NCBI RefSeq assembly: GCF_007859955.1
Contig: NZ_SJPR01000001.1
Coordinates: 327,806-391,805 of the forward strand
Source: Botrimarina colliarenosi
GTDB lineage: Bacteria > Planctomycetota > Planctomycetia > Pirellulales > Lacipirellulaceae
DNA length: 64,000 nt
Direction: 5' to 3'
Shown: positions 52,567 to 62,679 of the stretch, in pieces
Layout: the number at the start of each line of letters is the position of its first letter
How positions within the stretch are numbered: position 1 is the stretch's first letter
The notes under the pieces: generated by a model
The model's input: the letters and a program-made list of their open reading frames with translations, nothing else
What the model was told of the DNA's origin: nothing
Databases searched by the model: none
Program-made: the position numbers and the translations under genes

Positions 52567-53706
52567 GTGCGTAAGATCGACCGCTATCTTCTCCGCCAGT
52601 TCGTTCAGGTCTTCTTGATCTGTTTCGTCAGCCTGGCGGGGCTCTACACGGTGATCGACGCCTTCGGGCGGTTGGACGACTTCTCGCAAGGCGATGTCTC
52701 GATCGGTGAAGCCGCGCTCTCGGCCGGCCGCTACTACGCGCTGCAGTCGCTCGGCTTCTTCAACAAGACCAGTGGCATCCTCACGCTGATCGCGGCGATG
52801 TTCACCGTGACTTGGATCCAGCGCCACAACGAGATGACCGCCCTGCTAGCCGCCGGCGTGCCCCGGCTGAAGGTGCTCACGCCGGTCCTCGCGGCGTCGG
52901 TCGCCATCGCGTTCGGCGCTGCGGCGTTGCGCGAGTTCGTGCTCCCCGGGCTGCGGCACGAGCTGTCGCTCGACTCCAAGGACTTGTCCGGCGATCGGTT
53001 GGTCGAGCTCAAGCCGCGCTACGACAACGTCACCGACATCCTCCTCGGCGGCGAGTCGGCCAACCTCGCCATCGGCACGATCGAGAACGTCAACTTCGCA
53101 CTCCCTCCCCGCCTCTCGGGCGTCTACGGCAATCAACTTGTCGCCGCCACCGCGTCGTACCTGCCAAGCGACGGCGAGCGGCCCGGCGGCTACTTGCTGC
53201 AGGGCGTCACACGGCCGGCGGCGATCGACAACCAACCGACGCTCACCGATGAAGAAGGGGACTGGATCATCGTGACGCGACGCGACGCCCCCTGGCTCGA
53301 AGCGGGCCAGGCGTTCGTTGTCAGCGGCGTGTCGTTCGAGCTGCTCGCTGCGGGTTCGAAGTGGCGTGATCTGGCTTCGACTTCCGAGCTGATCCACGAG
53401 CTCGCCAACCCCAGCACCGACCTGGGCCCCGACGTGCGGGTCGCAGCCCACAGCCGGCTCGTCCAGCCACTGCTCGACGTGACGCTGCTCTTGATCGGTT
53501 TACCGCTGGTCGTCGCACGGGGGTCGGGAAACCCGTTCGTCGCGATCGGCCTCTGCGTCGCGGTCGTGACGGCGTTCTTCATCTTTACGCTAGGCGGCCA
53601 GGCGCTCGGCGGCGGCGGCTGGATTCGCCCCGCCCTGGGGGCGTGGTTGCCACTGATGGTCTTCGCGCCGATCGCGGCCTACCAAGCCGAATCGCTGCGG
53701 ATGTAA
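52567..53706 (+). CDS. LptF/LptG-family permease
   Basis: A 379-residue YjgP/YjgQ-type membrane protein. LptF and LptG form the transmembrane part of the ABC transporter that extracts lipopolysaccharide for delivery to the outer membrane. Seen are KIDRYLLRQFVQVFLICFVS at the N-terminus, three further helices before residue ~130 (TSGILTLIAAMFTVTWIQRH, LLAAGVPRLKVLTPVLAASV), a ~200-residue periplasmic jellyroll-like domain, and three C-terminal helices (LLIGLPLVVARGSGNPFVAI). GTG at 52567 (VRKIDRYLL) is the likely start. Only one of the pair is in this window. Confidence 0.88.
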   Translation: MRKIDRYLLRQFVQVFLICFVSLAGLYTVIDAFGRLDDFSQGDVSIGEAALSAGRYYALQSLGFFNKTSGILTLIAAMFTVTWIQRHNEMTALLAAGVPRLKVLTPVLAASVAIAFGAAALREFVLPGLRHELSLDSKDLSGDRLVELKPRYDNVTDILLGGESANLAIGTIENVNFALPPRLSGVYGNQLVAATASYLPSDGERPGGYLLQGVTRPAAIDNQPTLTDEEGDWIIVTRRDAPWLEAGQAFVVSGVSFELLAAGSKWRDLASTSELIHELANPSTDLGPDVRVAAHSRLVQPLLDVTLLLIGLPLVVARGSGNPFVAIGLCVAVVTAFFIFTLGGQALGGGGWIRPALGAWLPLMVFAPIAAYQAESLRM

Positions 53707-53742
53707 GACCTGACCTGCTCTCGAGCAAGTCAAGAAGAAACC

Positions 53743-53776
53743 GAGGCGATGGCGGGTGAACCCGCGCCATCGCCTC
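53743..53776. terminator. Strong hairpin between convergent LptF/G-like and GlcG-like genes
   Basis: GAGGCGATGGCG and its complement, extended by GGT/ACC, form a long stem (about 15 bp) at 53743-53776. It is a likely bidirectional terminator. Confidence 0.75.
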
Positions 53777-53824
53777 AGAGATCGAATTTACTTTGCCAGG
53801 AAGCTTATCGAAGGCTCGGCCCGT

Positions 53825-54238
53825 TTACTTAACCGCGGCGGCGCCCGCTTCGGCGACGGCGTGGTCGTTCTCCACGGTGCTGCCCGAGACGCCGATCGCG
53901 CCGATGACCTCGCCCGACGCGTCCGTGATCGGCACGCCGCCGGGGAACGTGATCAGGCCGCCGTTGGAATGCTCGATATTGAAGAGCGGTCCGCCGGGCT
54001 GCGAGAGGCCGCCGATCGCGCCGGTCGGCATGTCGAAGTAGCGGGCTGTACGGGCCTTCTTCTGGCTGATGTCGATCGAGCCGAGCCACGCCCCGTCCAT
54101 GTGGGCGAACGCGACGAGGTTCGCCCCAGCGTCGACCACCGCGATGTTCATCAGCGTTTCGATGGCGACCGCCTTCTTGTGCGCGGCGGTGACAGCGGCT
54201 TGGGCTTGTTCGAGGGTGATTCCAACGGCAGACGGCAT
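53825..54238 (-). CDS. GlcG/HbpS-like (DUF336) protein
   Basis: A 137-residue protein of the GlcG/HbpS fold: [60 protein letters not shown], then [20 protein letters not shown] with [20 protein letters not shown]. The family includes haem-binding and glycolate-locus proteins and is often of unclear role. ATG at 54238 ([11 protein letters not shown]) is chosen; longer in-frame starts overlap the divergent gene region. It is divergent from the Y-family polymerase gene with a ~118-base intergenic region. Confidence 0.88.
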   Translation of the reverse strand: MPSAVGITLEQAQAAVTAAHKKAVAIETLMNIAVVDAGANLVAFAHMDGAWLGSIDISQKKARTARYFDMPTGAIGGLSQPGGPLFNIEHSNGGLITFPGGVPITDASGEVIGAIGVSGSTVENDHAVAEAGAAAVK

Positions 54239-54323
54239 AACGCGATCCTTCTTAACGAGTTGAATTGGCCGAAAGATGAAGACGAGAAGATGTTGATTGA
54301 CGGGGGCTCTACCGGTCGATAGT

Positions 54324-54335
54324 GTACGCATGTAC
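54324..54335. promoter_or_regulatory. GTAC-N4-GTAC palindrome before the Y-family polymerase
   Basis: GTAC-GCAT-GTAC, flanked by AGT on the left and T on the right, lies 21 bases before the polymerase start in the divergent intergenic region. It resembles the LexA2-type box (AGTAC-N4-GTGCT) known upstream of mutagenesis polymerase cassettes in some proteobacteria. Binding by a LexA here is inference. Confidence 0.35.
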
Positions 54336-54356
54336 TCATTTCATCGGGGGCCCGCC

Positions 54357-55616
54357 ATGCCGCAGGTCGATTGGCTCTTTCTCGATATGAACGCCTTCTT
54401 CGCCTCGGCGGAGCAGCAGATGCGGCCCGAGCTGCGCGGCCGACCCGTGGCGGTCGTGCCGATGATGACCGACACCACCTGCTGCATCGCCGCCAGCTAC
54501 GAGGCGCGGGCCTATGGCATCAAGACCGGCACCAATGTCGGCCAGGCCCGCCGGCAGTGCCCTGGCCTGGTCCTGGTAAAGGGCCGCCACGAGGACTACG
54601 TCCGCCTGCACCACGAGATCCTCGCCGCGATCGAGACGGTCCTGCCGATCGAAAAGGTCTGCTCGATCGACGAGGTGGCTTGCCGGCTGTCGCCCCCCGA
54701 CCGCGAGGTCGACCGGGCCCGGCAGGTCGGCGAGCGGGCCAAGCTCGCCATCAAAGAGCAAGTCGGCGCCCAACTCCGATGTTCGGTCGGCTTGGCGACG
54801 AACCGGCTGTTGGCGAAGCTCGCCAGCAATCTGAAGAAGCCCGACGGGTTGTCGGTCATCACCCGCGAAGAACTGCCGCGGCGGCTCTACGCCCTCGAGT
54901 TGCGGGAGTTCACCGGCATCGGCGCCAACATGCAGCGGCGGCTGGCGGAGCGCGGCGTGCGGACCACCCGCCAGCTCTGCGGCCTGTCGTGCGACGCGCT
55001 GGTTGAGGTCTGGGGAAGCCGCGTCGGCGCCCTCTGGTGGCACTGGCTGCGGGGCGAGGAAGCCGACGAGCGGGCCACGCATCGCCGCACCGTCGGCCAT
55101 TCGCACGTGCTGGCGCCAGAGCTCCGGACCGACGAGGGCGCCCGCGGCGTGCTTGTTCGGCTGCTCCACAAGGCGGCCGCCCGGCTGCGGAAGCTGGGAT
55201 ACGTCGCCCGCCGGATCGAGTTCGGCGTCCGCTATGTCGGCGATCGGGGCGGCGGCGCCCGCGGCGGGAAATGGCGGGCCCGGGTCAATCTGGCTCGCTG
55301 CAGCGACACACCGACGATGCTCAAGGCGCTCGACACGGCGTGGCGGCTGCGGAGCGCCGACGATCTGGCGGCGACGCCGCTCAAGGTCTCGCTGTCGCTC
55401 TGGAAGCTCGAGCCGGCCGGCGGGATGGTGCTGCCGCTCTTCGCCGAGGAGCGGCAGGCGACGCAGGCGGCCCGGACGATGGACGCGGTGAACGCCGCCT
55501 TCGGCGCCGGCTCGATGTACTTCGCCTCGATGCACGAGACCCGGGACTCGGCCCCCATGCGGATCGCCTTCTCGCACATCCCCGAGCTCGAGCCCGAGCG
55601 AGACCCGACCCCATAA
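54357..55616 (+). CDS. Y-family (DinB/UmuC-type) translesion DNA polymerase
   Basis: A 419-residue Y-family polymerase for bypass of damaged template. Palm motifs include the metal-binding WLFLDMNAFFASAEQQMRPE and IEKVCSIDEVACRLSPPDRE; SVGLATNRLLAKLASNLKKP is the following nucleotide-site stretch. The little-finger region is longer than in compact DinB, and GMVLPLFAEER near the C-terminus resembles a beta-clamp binding motif. ATG at 54357 is preferred, preceded by GGGGG. An in-frame ATG at 54330 is possible. It is not clearly DinB, UmuC or ImuB, so no symbol is given. Confidence 0.88.
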   Translation: MPQVDWLFLDMNAFFASAEQQMRPELRGRPVAVVPMMTDTTCCIAASYEARAYGIKTGTNVGQARRQCPGLVLVKGRHEDYVRLHHEILAAIETVLPIEKVCSIDEVACRLSPPDREVDRARQVGERAKLAIKEQVGAQLRCSVGLATNRLLAKLASNLKKPDGLSVITREELPRRLYALELREFTGIGANMQRRLAERGVRTTRQLCGLSCDALVEVWGSRVGALWWHWLRGEEADERATHRRTVGHSHVLAPELRTDEGARGVLVRLLHKAAARLRKLGYVARRIEFGVRYVGDRGGGARGGKWRARVNLARCSDTPTMLKALDTAWRLRSADDLAATPLKVSLSLWKLEPAGGMVLPLFAEERQATQAARTMDAVNAAFGAGSMYFASMHETRDSAPMRIAFSHIPELEPERDPTP

Positions 55617-55631
55617 CCCCTCACCGAGCCA

Positions 55632-55703
55632 CCCTGAGCCCCCGGCGCAAGCCGGGGTGGTGTCGGTCGAAAGCTCCCCCCGGCTCCCGCCGGAGGCTCA
55701 GGG
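55632..55703. repeat. Nested REP-like palindromes with CCCTGAGCC/GGCTCAGGG ends
   Basis: The outer arms CCCTGAGCC (55632-55640) and GGCTCAGGG (55695-55703) flank two inner hairpins. One is 55640-55657 (CCCCGGC-GCAA-GCCGGGG) and the other is a CCGGC-TCCC-GCCGG-like hairpin near 55680. The loop and flank match the hairpins at 4326 and 7122. Confidence 0.8.
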
Positions 55704-55832
55704 TTGAAGCGGGGAGCAGCGAGGGGAGGAGTGCCGAAGGGCGGCGCCAATTTGGCAGCCCGACCGGGCCCGCCATGCCGTCGCTAACGGACAGCCCTGT
55801 TTTTCTGCGGGTTTTGCCGCTGGAGGGGTCGC

Positions 55833-55848
55833 TGGCACGGTGGTTGCT
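55833..55848 (+). promoter_or_regulatory. Consensus sigma-54 (-24/-12) promoter upstream of groEL1
   Basis: TGGCACG-GTGG-TTGCT matches every specified base of the sigma-54 consensus TGGCACG-N4-TTGCW, preceded by C (pyrimidine). It points toward groEL1, with the expected start near 55860 and a leader of about 178 bases. A matching enhancer-binding protein is not in the window. Confidence 0.7.
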
Positions 55849-56037
55849 CAACAGGGTGTCGGAGAGGGTGCGCCTGCCAATTCTGGCGCCCCCCGCTCCG
55901 GAAGCCTCGGCTTCGTAAGCCGCAGCGTTTCGAAACCCGCACACCCCGCCCCCGCTGACTCGCCGAGCCGGCAGGGGCGTCGCTGAACGATCAATCTCGA
56001 TATTCCAGCCACTTTCTTCCAGCCGGAGGTTTTCGCC

Positions 56038-57753
<1,716 letters not shown>

Positions 57754-57762
57754 CAGGAGCCC

Positions 57763-57847
57763 GGGATCAGCTGGTCGGTCGTCCGTTGACGATTGGCCCC
57801 CGCCCCGCACTTCCTGACGACTGATACCTGATCACTGACTACTTGCT
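57763..57847. repeat. Heptad-phased inverted repeat between groEL1 and groES
   Basis: Units GGGATCA, GCTGGTC, GGTCGTC and CGTTGAC start at 57763. Units CCTGACG, ACTGATA, CCTGATC, ACTGACT and ACTTGCT run from 57813 to 57847 with partly complementary sequence. The groES start follows about 43 bases later, after AAAGGAA. Confidence 0.72.
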
Positions 57848-57889
57848 TCGAAGAAGCACTAAATACACCGTTACAAAGGAACCCAATCC

Positions 57890-58192
57890 ATGGCCAAGGG
57901 CATCAAGCTCCGTCCGCTGGACGACCGTGTTGTTGTTTCACCGCTAGAGGCGGAAGAGGTCACCGCCGGCGGCATCGTGCTGCCGGACTCGGCCCGTGAG
58001 AAGCCGCAGCGTGGCAAGGTCGTCGCCGTCGGCGTCGGCAAGTTGCTCGACAGCGGCGCCCGTGGCGAGCTGTCGGTGAAGATCGGCGACGAAGTGATCT
58101 ACGGCAAGTACGGCGGCTCGGAGGTCGAGATCGACGGCGACGAGTTCAAGATCCTCCGCGAGTCGGACATCCTGGCGAAGGTCACCGCCTGA
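57890..58192 (+). CDS. groES: Co-chaperonin GroES
   Basis: A 100-residue GroES, the lid of the chaperonin chamber. Family sequence: [20 protein letters not shown], the mobile loop [20 protein letters not shown], then [20 protein letters not shown] and [20 protein letters not shown]. Shine-Dalgarno AAAGGAA lies 9-10 bases upstream. It sits between two groEL genes on one strand and could serve both rings. Confidence 0.98.
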   Translation: MAKGIKLRPLDDRVVVSPLEAEEVTAGGIVLPDSAREKPQRGKVVAVGVGKLLDSGARGELSVKIGDEVIYGKYGGSEVEIDGDEFKILRESDILAKVTA

Positions 58193-58200
58193 CGGCGGTA

Positions 58201-58281
58201 GGGGCGAGGGGTGAGGGACGCGGGACGAGGGAACTTGTCCTCATGCCAACCCTCGTCCCGCGTCCCTTAGCCCCTCGTCCC
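58201..58281. repeat. Heptad-phased inverted repeat between groES and groEL2
   Basis: Left arm 58201-58231 reads as 7-base units GGGGCGA, GGGGTGA, GGGACGC and GGGACGA. Right arm 58250-58281 is its near complement (CCCTCGT, CCCGCGT, CCCTTAG). Eighteen bases pair exactly at the inner end. Confidence 0.88.
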
Positions 58282-58336
58282 TCGACACCACCACGCTTAC
58301 CAGCCCGCCCCCGGCTGATATCACACAGGAGCCAAA

Positions 58337-59956
58337 ATGGCCAAACAACTCATGTTCGACGACGCCGCGCGGGCGAAGATGATCGCCGGCGTCGATAAGC
58401 TCGCGGATGCGGTGGCGGTCACGATGGGCCCCACCGGCCGCAACGTGATCATCAACAAGTCGTTCGGCGGTCCCACCGTCACCAAGGATGGCGTGACGGT
58501 CTCCAAGGAGATCGAGCTGGAAGACCCCTTCGAGAACATGGGCGCCAAGCTCGTTCACGAAGTGGCCGACAAGACCAGCAAGTTCGCCGGTGACGGGACG
58601 ACGACCGCCACGGTCCTCGCCCGCGCCATCCTCAAGGAAGGCGCCCGCAACATCGTCGCCGGCAGCAACCCGACCGCCGTGCGTCGCGGGATTGAGAAGG
58701 CCGCCCAGGCGGTCTGCGAGCACCTCGATAGTGTCTCGAAAGCGGTCAGCAGCAAGGAAGAGATCGCCCAGGTCGGCGCCATCAGCGCCAACAACGACCG
58801 CGTGATCGGCGATCTCTTGGCCGACGCGATGGAGAAGGTCGGCAAGGACGGCGTCATTACCGTCGAAGAGGGCAAGACGACCGACACGACGCTCGAGTTC
58901 GTCGAAGGCATGCAGTTCGACAAGGGCTACCTGTCGCCCTACTTCATCACCGATCAAGGCGCGATGGAAGCGGTCCTCGAGGACTGCTACCTGCTGATCC
59001 ATGAGAAGAAGATCAGCTCGCTGCGTGACTTGCTGCCGGTCCTCGAGGCGGTCAGCCAGAAGGGCAAGCCGCTGATGATCATCTCCGAGGACGTCGAGGG
59101 CGAAGCCCTGGCGGCCCTGGTCGTGAACAAGCTCCGCGGCGTGCTCAACGTCTGTGCTGTAAAAGCCCCCGGCTTCGGCGACCGTCGTAAGGCGATGCTC
59201 GGCGACATCGCCACCCTCACCGGCGGCACGCTCATCAGCGAGGACCTCGGCGTCAAGCTCGAGAGCGTCACGCTAGAGCACCTCGGCCGGGCGAAGAAGG
59301 TCAGCGCCAACAAGGAAGCGACCACCATCGTCCAGGGCGCAGGCAAGAGCGACGACGTCAAGAAGCGGATCGACCAGATCCGTCGGACGATCGAGACCTC
59401 GACCAGCGAGTACGACAAGGAGAAGCTCCAAGAGCGCCTTGCGAAGCTCACCGGCGGCGTCGCGATCATCTCGGTCGGCGCCAGCAGCGAAGCCGACATG
59501 AAGCAGAAGAAGGCCCGTGTCGAAGACGCGTTGCACGCCACGCGGGCGGCCGTCGAAGAGGGGATTCTCCCCGGCGGCGGCGTCGCGTTGCTCCGCAGCA
59601 AGGAGGCCCTCGAGGCCGCCCGTTCGTCCGCTAAGGGCGACGAGAAGATCGGCATCGACATCGTGCTGGGGGTCCTCGACGCCCCGATCAAGCAGATCGC
59701 CAGCAACGGCGGCCTGCACGGCAGCGTCATCGCAGACAATGTCTTGCAGAAGGGCAAGAACATCGGCTACGACGCCAACGCCGGCGAGTATGTCGACATG
59801 TTCAAGGCGGGCATCATCGACCCGGCGAAGGTCGTCAAGACGGCCATCACCAACGCCGCGTCGATCGCCGGCCTGCTCCTCACGACCGAGGCGCTGGTCA
59901 CGAACTTCGACTCGAAGGACGACGCCAAACGCGGCGTGCTCGGCAGCGTCCGCTAG
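58337..59956 (+). CDS. groEL: Chaperonin GroEL, copy 2, lacking the GGM tail
   Basis: A 539-residue chaperonin with all core motifs: [100 protein letters not shown]. It ends in [17 protein letters not shown] with no Gly-Gly-Met repeats, so its cavity floor would differ from copy 1. ATG at 58337 follows AGGAG 7 bases upstream. It lies 144 bases after groES and shares about half its residues with copy 1 by eye. Confidence 0.96.
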   Translation: MAKQLMFDDAARAKMIAGVDKLADAVAVTMGPTGRNVIINKSFGGPTVTKDGVTVSKEIELEDPFENMGAKLVHEVADKTSKFAGDGTTTATVLARAILKEGARNIVAGSNPTAVRRGIEKAAQAVCEHLDSVSKAVSSKEEIAQVGAISANNDRVIGDLLADAMEKVGKDGVITVEEGKTTDTTLEFVEGMQFDKGYLSPYFITDQGAMEAVLEDCYLLIHEKKISSLRDLLPVLEAVSQKGKPLMIISEDVEGEALAALVVNKLRGVLNVCAVKAPGFGDRRKAMLGDIATLTGGTLISEDLGVKLESVTLEHLGRAKKVSANKEATTIVQGAGKSDDVKKRIDQIRRTIETSTSEYDKEKLQERLAKLTGGVAIISVGASSEADMKQKKARVEDALHATRAAVEEGILPGGGVALLRSKEALEAARSSAKGDEKIGIDIVLGVLDAPIKQIASNGGLHGSVIADNVLQKGKNIGYDANAGEYVDMFKAGIIDPAKVVKTAITNAASIAGLLLTTEALVTNFDSKDDAKRGVLGSVR

Positions 59957-59984
59957 GCCGCGACCGCAAGCAACGACTGTGACG

Positions 59985-60016
59985 CCGGGCCACCGCCGCA
60001 AGGGCGCGTGGCCCGG
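59985..60016. terminator. Hairpin after groEL2
   Basis: CCGGGCCAC (59985-59993) and GTGGCCCGG (60008-60016) form a 9-bp stem 29 bases after the groEL2 stop. No U tract follows, so rho-independent action is likely but not certain. Confidence 0.6.
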
Positions 60017-60068
60017 TTCGCTAGACAGGAAGAATCGGAACCACCGATAGACACGGGTAAACGCTGAT

Positions 60069-60159
60069 TTTGTGGGAGGGGTCTCCAGACCCCGATTACG
60101 CGCACCATGCGTATTTGGCCAGGACACCGCAATCGGGGTCTGGAGACCCCTCCCACAAA
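60069..60159. repeat. 29-bp perfect inverted repeat with CGATTACGCGCACCAT core
   Basis: Arms 60069-60097 and 60131-60159 are exact reverse complements, each containing its own hairpin (GGGGTCT-CC-AGACCCC). The left arm continues into CGATTACGCGCACCAT, the same core as the element at 28294-28364, but the stem bases differ and still pair. It lies between groEL2 and dnaJ. Confidence 0.95.
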
Positions 60160-60203
60160 GCAGTTTTGCTTCATCCGTGGATCCCAACCGAGCCCCTGCT
60201 TGA

Positions 60204-61373
60204 ATGGCCACGCAGCGAGACTACTACGAAGTGCTTGGCGTCTCCCGCGACGCGGACGGGACGACGATCGCCACCGCTTATCGCAAGCTGGCGATCCAGT
60301 ACCACCCGGACAAGAACCCCGGCGATGACGAGGCCATTTCGCGTTTCAAGGAATGCGCCGAGGCGTTCGAAGTCCTCAACGACTCGGAGAAGCGTTCACG
60401 CTACGACCGTTTCGGCCACGCCGGCGTCAACGGCCAGGCGGGCGGGCGGCAGGGCTTCTCCGATGTGGAGGACATCTTCTCGGCGTTCGGCGACATGTTT
60501 GGTGACATGTTCGGCGGCGGCGGCGGCCGCGGCCGCGGGCGGTCCCGCGCCGGGCGTGACGTCCGCTGTGACGTGACGCTCACGCTGCACGAGGCGGCCG
60601 AAGGGGTCACCAAGACCGTCGAGTTCCAACGCCACGAGCCTTGCGACGACTGCAGCGGTTCGGGCGCCGCGCCCGGCAGCGAACGGCAGACGTGTGGCTA
60701 CTGCGGCGGCCACGGCCGCGTCATCCAGTCGGCCGGCATCATCCGGATGCAGACCACCTGCCCCGCGTGCCACGGCGCCGGCAGCACTGTCAGCAAGCCG
60801 TGCCGCCCCTGCCGCGGGACGGGCCAACGGCTCAAGACCGTCGAGACCGAGGTCCGCATCCCGGCCGGCGTCGACGACGGCACCCGTGTGCGGATCAACG
60901 GCCAAGGCGAGCCGAGCCCCGACGGCGGCCCGGCCGGCGACTGCTACTGCTTCATCAGCGTGCTGAGCCACCCGCTCTTCGACCGCGAGGGGCAGCACCT
61001 GATCGTCCGCGTGCCGATCACCTACACGCAGGCAGCCCTCGGGTGCGAGCTCGAGGTGCCGACACTCGACGGCCGCGACGAGGTGACTTTGCCGCCCGGC
61101 ACCCAGTCGGGCGACGTCTTTAAGCTCGACGGTCGCGGCATGCCCGACCCGCGGCGCCACGGCCTCGGCGACCTGCTCGTGCAGGTCACCATCGAAGTCC
61201 CCAAGAAGATCTCGCCCGAAGAAGAACGGCTCCTCCGTGAGCTGGCCCAGCTCGAACACAAGAACGTGGCGCCGCAGCGAAAGAGCTTCTTCCAGCAGCT
61301 GAGGGACTACTTTGTCGGCGAAAACGACGACGCCGAAGCGTCCCTCGCCGCCGCCAAATCAAGCGACAACTAG
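60204..61373 (+). CDS. dnaJ: Co-chaperone DnaJ
   Basis: A 389-residue type I DnaJ. The J domain has YEVLGVSRDADGTTIATAYR and the catalytic HPD in IQYHPDKNPGDDEAISRF. A Gly/Phe-Gly-Arg-rich linker follows. Four zinc-finger CxxCxGxG motifs are CDDCSGSG, CGYCGGHG, CPACHGAG and CRPCRGTG. The C-terminal substrate domain has ITYTQAALGCELEVPTLDGR. It stimulates DnaK ATPase. The downstream grpE starts 26 bases later; dnaK is not present. Confidence 0.98.
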   Translation: MATQRDYYEVLGVSRDADGTTIATAYRKLAIQYHPDKNPGDDEAISRFKECAEAFEVLNDSEKRSRYDRFGHAGVNGQAGGRQGFSDVEDIFSAFGDMFGDMFGGGGGRGRGRSRAGRDVRCDVTLTLHEAAEGVTKTVEFQRHEPCDDCSGSGAAPGSERQTCGYCGGHGRVIQSAGIIRMQTTCPACHGAGSTVSKPCRPCRGTGQRLKTVETEVRIPAGVDDGTRVRINGQGEPSPDGGPAGDCYCFISVLSHPLFDREGQHLIVRVPITYTQAALGCELEVPTLDGRDEVTLPPGTQSGDVFKLDGRGMPDPRRHGLGDLLVQVTIEVPKKISPEEERLLRELAQLEHKNVAPQRKSFFQQLRDYFVGENDDAEASLAAAKSSDN

Positions 61374-61399
61374 AACCCGCGAAGAAGCGATAAAACGCC

Positions 61400-61975
61400 A
61401 TGGCTGAAAACCCCAACGACATCGACGACGCCCTCGCCGCCGAACAGGCCGCGGCCAACGACACGGCCGCCGAGACGATTGACTTCGTCAGCGAGCCCGA
61501 AGGGAACGAGACGGCCCCGTCGCTCGAAGACAAACTGCGCGAAGCGGAGGACCGCAACCTCCGCATGCAGGCCGAATTGCAGAACGTGCTCACTCGGTCG
61601 CGGCGCGAAGTGGAAGAGACCCGCCGGTACGGCGCGATGGGCGTCGCCCGCGACCTGATCCCGGCGATCGACAACATCGACCGCGCGCTGGAGGCCGCCA
61701 ACAAGACCGGCGTGGAAGAGACGGCCGGGCTCGCCGACGGCTTCCGGATGGTGCGGGACCAAATCGTTATGGCGCTCGCTCAAAACGGCTGCCAGCCGGT
61801 CGAGACGACGCCGGGCACCGAGTTCGACCCGTCGCTGCACGAGGCGATCCTCCAGCAGCCCTCCGACGAGATCCCCTCGGGCGCGATCGTCATGGCGGTG
61901 CAAACCGGCTACAAACTGCATGACCGCGTCGTACGGGCCGCCCAGGTGATTGTTTCCTCCGGACCGGCGAGCTGA
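61400..61975 (+). CDS. grpE: Nucleotide exchange factor GrpE
   Basis: A 191-residue GrpE. After an acidic, disordered start (about 45 residues) comes the long dimer coiled coil (LEDKLREAEDRNLRMQAELQ, NVLTRSRREVEETRRYGAMG). The beta domain has NGCQPVETTPGTEFDPSLHE and AILQQPSDEIPSGAIVMAVQ with TGYKLHDRVVRAAQVIVSSG. It releases ADP from DnaK. It follows dnaJ closely and is probably cotranscribed with it. Confidence 0.96.
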   Translation: MAENPNDIDDALAAEQAAANDTAAETIDFVSEPEGNETAPSLEDKLREAEDRNLRMQAELQNVLTRSRREVEETRRYGAMGVARDLIPAIDNIDRALEAANKTGVEETAGLADGFRMVRDQIVMALAQNGCQPVETTPGTEFDPSLHEAILQQPSDEIPSGAIVMAVQTGYKLHDRVVRAAQVIVSSGPAS

Positions 61976-61981
61976 GTTGGC

Positions 61982-62044
61982 CAGTTGTCCGTAGTCCGTC
62001 GCGGACTACGACCGAGACAACCGACGACAGACCACTGACAACTG
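61982..62044. repeat. Nine consecutive heptads between grpE and the FmdB-like gene
   Basis: The block reads as nine contiguous 7-base units, from CAGTTGT at 61982 to ACAACTG at 62044. The first and last are complementary, and the CCGTAGT/GGACTAC pair gives an inner hairpin. It has both the 7-base period and the dyad symmetry of the other loci. Confidence 0.88.
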
Positions 62045-62054
62045 CCCCCCCAAC

Positions 62055-62366
62055 ATGCCCACGTACGACTACGTCTGCGACGCGTGCGACCACGAGTTCG
62101 AGCTCTTTCAGTCGATCAACGACTCGGTGAAGAAGAAGTGCCCCGAGTGCGGCAAATCGAAACTCCGCCGGCTGTTCGGCACGGGGGCGGCGGTAGTCTT
62201 CAAGGGCTCGGGCTTCTACGAGACCGACTACCGCAGCGACTCGTACAAGAAGGCCGCGGAGAAGGACAAGAAGTCGGGCGAGCCGAAGTCCAGCGACTCT
62301 AAGTCAGAGTCAAAGTCCGAGAGCAAGAGCGAGCCGAAGAAAGAAGCGAAGAAGCCCAAGAAGTAG
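62055..62366 (+). CDS. FmdB-type zinc ribbon protein
   Basis: A 103-residue protein with the FmdB/CxxC zinc ribbon: MPTYDYVCDACDHEFELFQS, then KKKCPECGKSKLRRLFGTGA and VVFKGSGFYETDYRSD. A Lys/Ser/Glu-rich tail of ~40 residues (SKSESKSESKSEPKKEAKK) is presumably disordered. FmdB-family proteins are putative regulators of unknown mechanism. It follows grpE after the heptad repeat. Confidence 0.93.
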   Translation: MPTYDYVCDACDHEFELFQSINDSVKKKCPECGKSKLRRLFGTGAAVVFKGSGFYETDYRSDSYKKAAEKDKKSGEPKSSDSKSESKSESKSEPKKEAKKPKK

Positions 62367-62368
62367 GC

Positions 62369-62445
62369 TCCGCTGTGCGGACCGTGGTTCGCTGCTTGAA
62401 CCCTATTCGTCACACACTACCCATGAGAACGGTCCGCACAGCGGA
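62369..62445. repeat. 17-bp perfect inverted repeat upstream of yacG
   Basis: TCCGCTGTGCGGACCGT (62369-62385) and its exact complement (62429-62445) lie 8 bases before the yacG start and 2 bases after the FmdB stop. They could fold to expose or hide the yacG start; the core CCGC-TGTG-CGG is itself a hairpin. Confidence 0.88.
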
Positions 62446-62452
62446 CCCTACC

Positions 62453-62632
62453 ATGCGCTGCCCCCTCTGTGAAAAAGAGTTCGACCCCGCCGAATCGAAG
62501 GCGATGCCGTTCTGCAGCGACCGCTGCAAGACGATCGACCTGGGGCGTTGGCTTGACGAGGGTTACTCGATGCCGCAGGACGCCGACCCTGACAGCGACG
62601 CGGCGAACGACTGGCCCTTCAGCCTGTCCTGA
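62453..62632 (+). CDS. yacG: YacG-type zinc protein (DNA gyrase inhibitor family)
   Basis: A 59-residue protein with the YacG zinc motif C-x2-C-x15-C-x3-C (CPLCEKEFDPAESKAMPFCS and DRC) followed by KTIDLGRWLDEGYSMPQD. YacG of E. coli binds gyrase. ATG at 62453 is chosen because it starts the conserved zinc motif. An inverted repeat lies immediately upstream. Confidence 0.92.
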   Translation: MRCPLCEKEFDPAESKAMPFCSDRCKTIDLGRWLDEGYSMPQDADPDSDAANDWPFSLS

Positions 62633-62679
62633 GTCCCGCGACGCCCTCCGCCGCTTAAGCTCCGCCTCCTAAGACTGTT

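Larger units (their letters stand above)
55617..56037. other. 421-base intergenic region before groEL1
   Basis: It contains the nested palindromes at 55632-55703 just after the polymerase gene, then the complete sigma-54 consensus at 55833-55848. The stretch 55850-56025 shows no supported gene. No CIRCE-type inverted repeat (TTAGCACTC-N9-GAGTGCTAA) was found. Confidence 0.6.
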
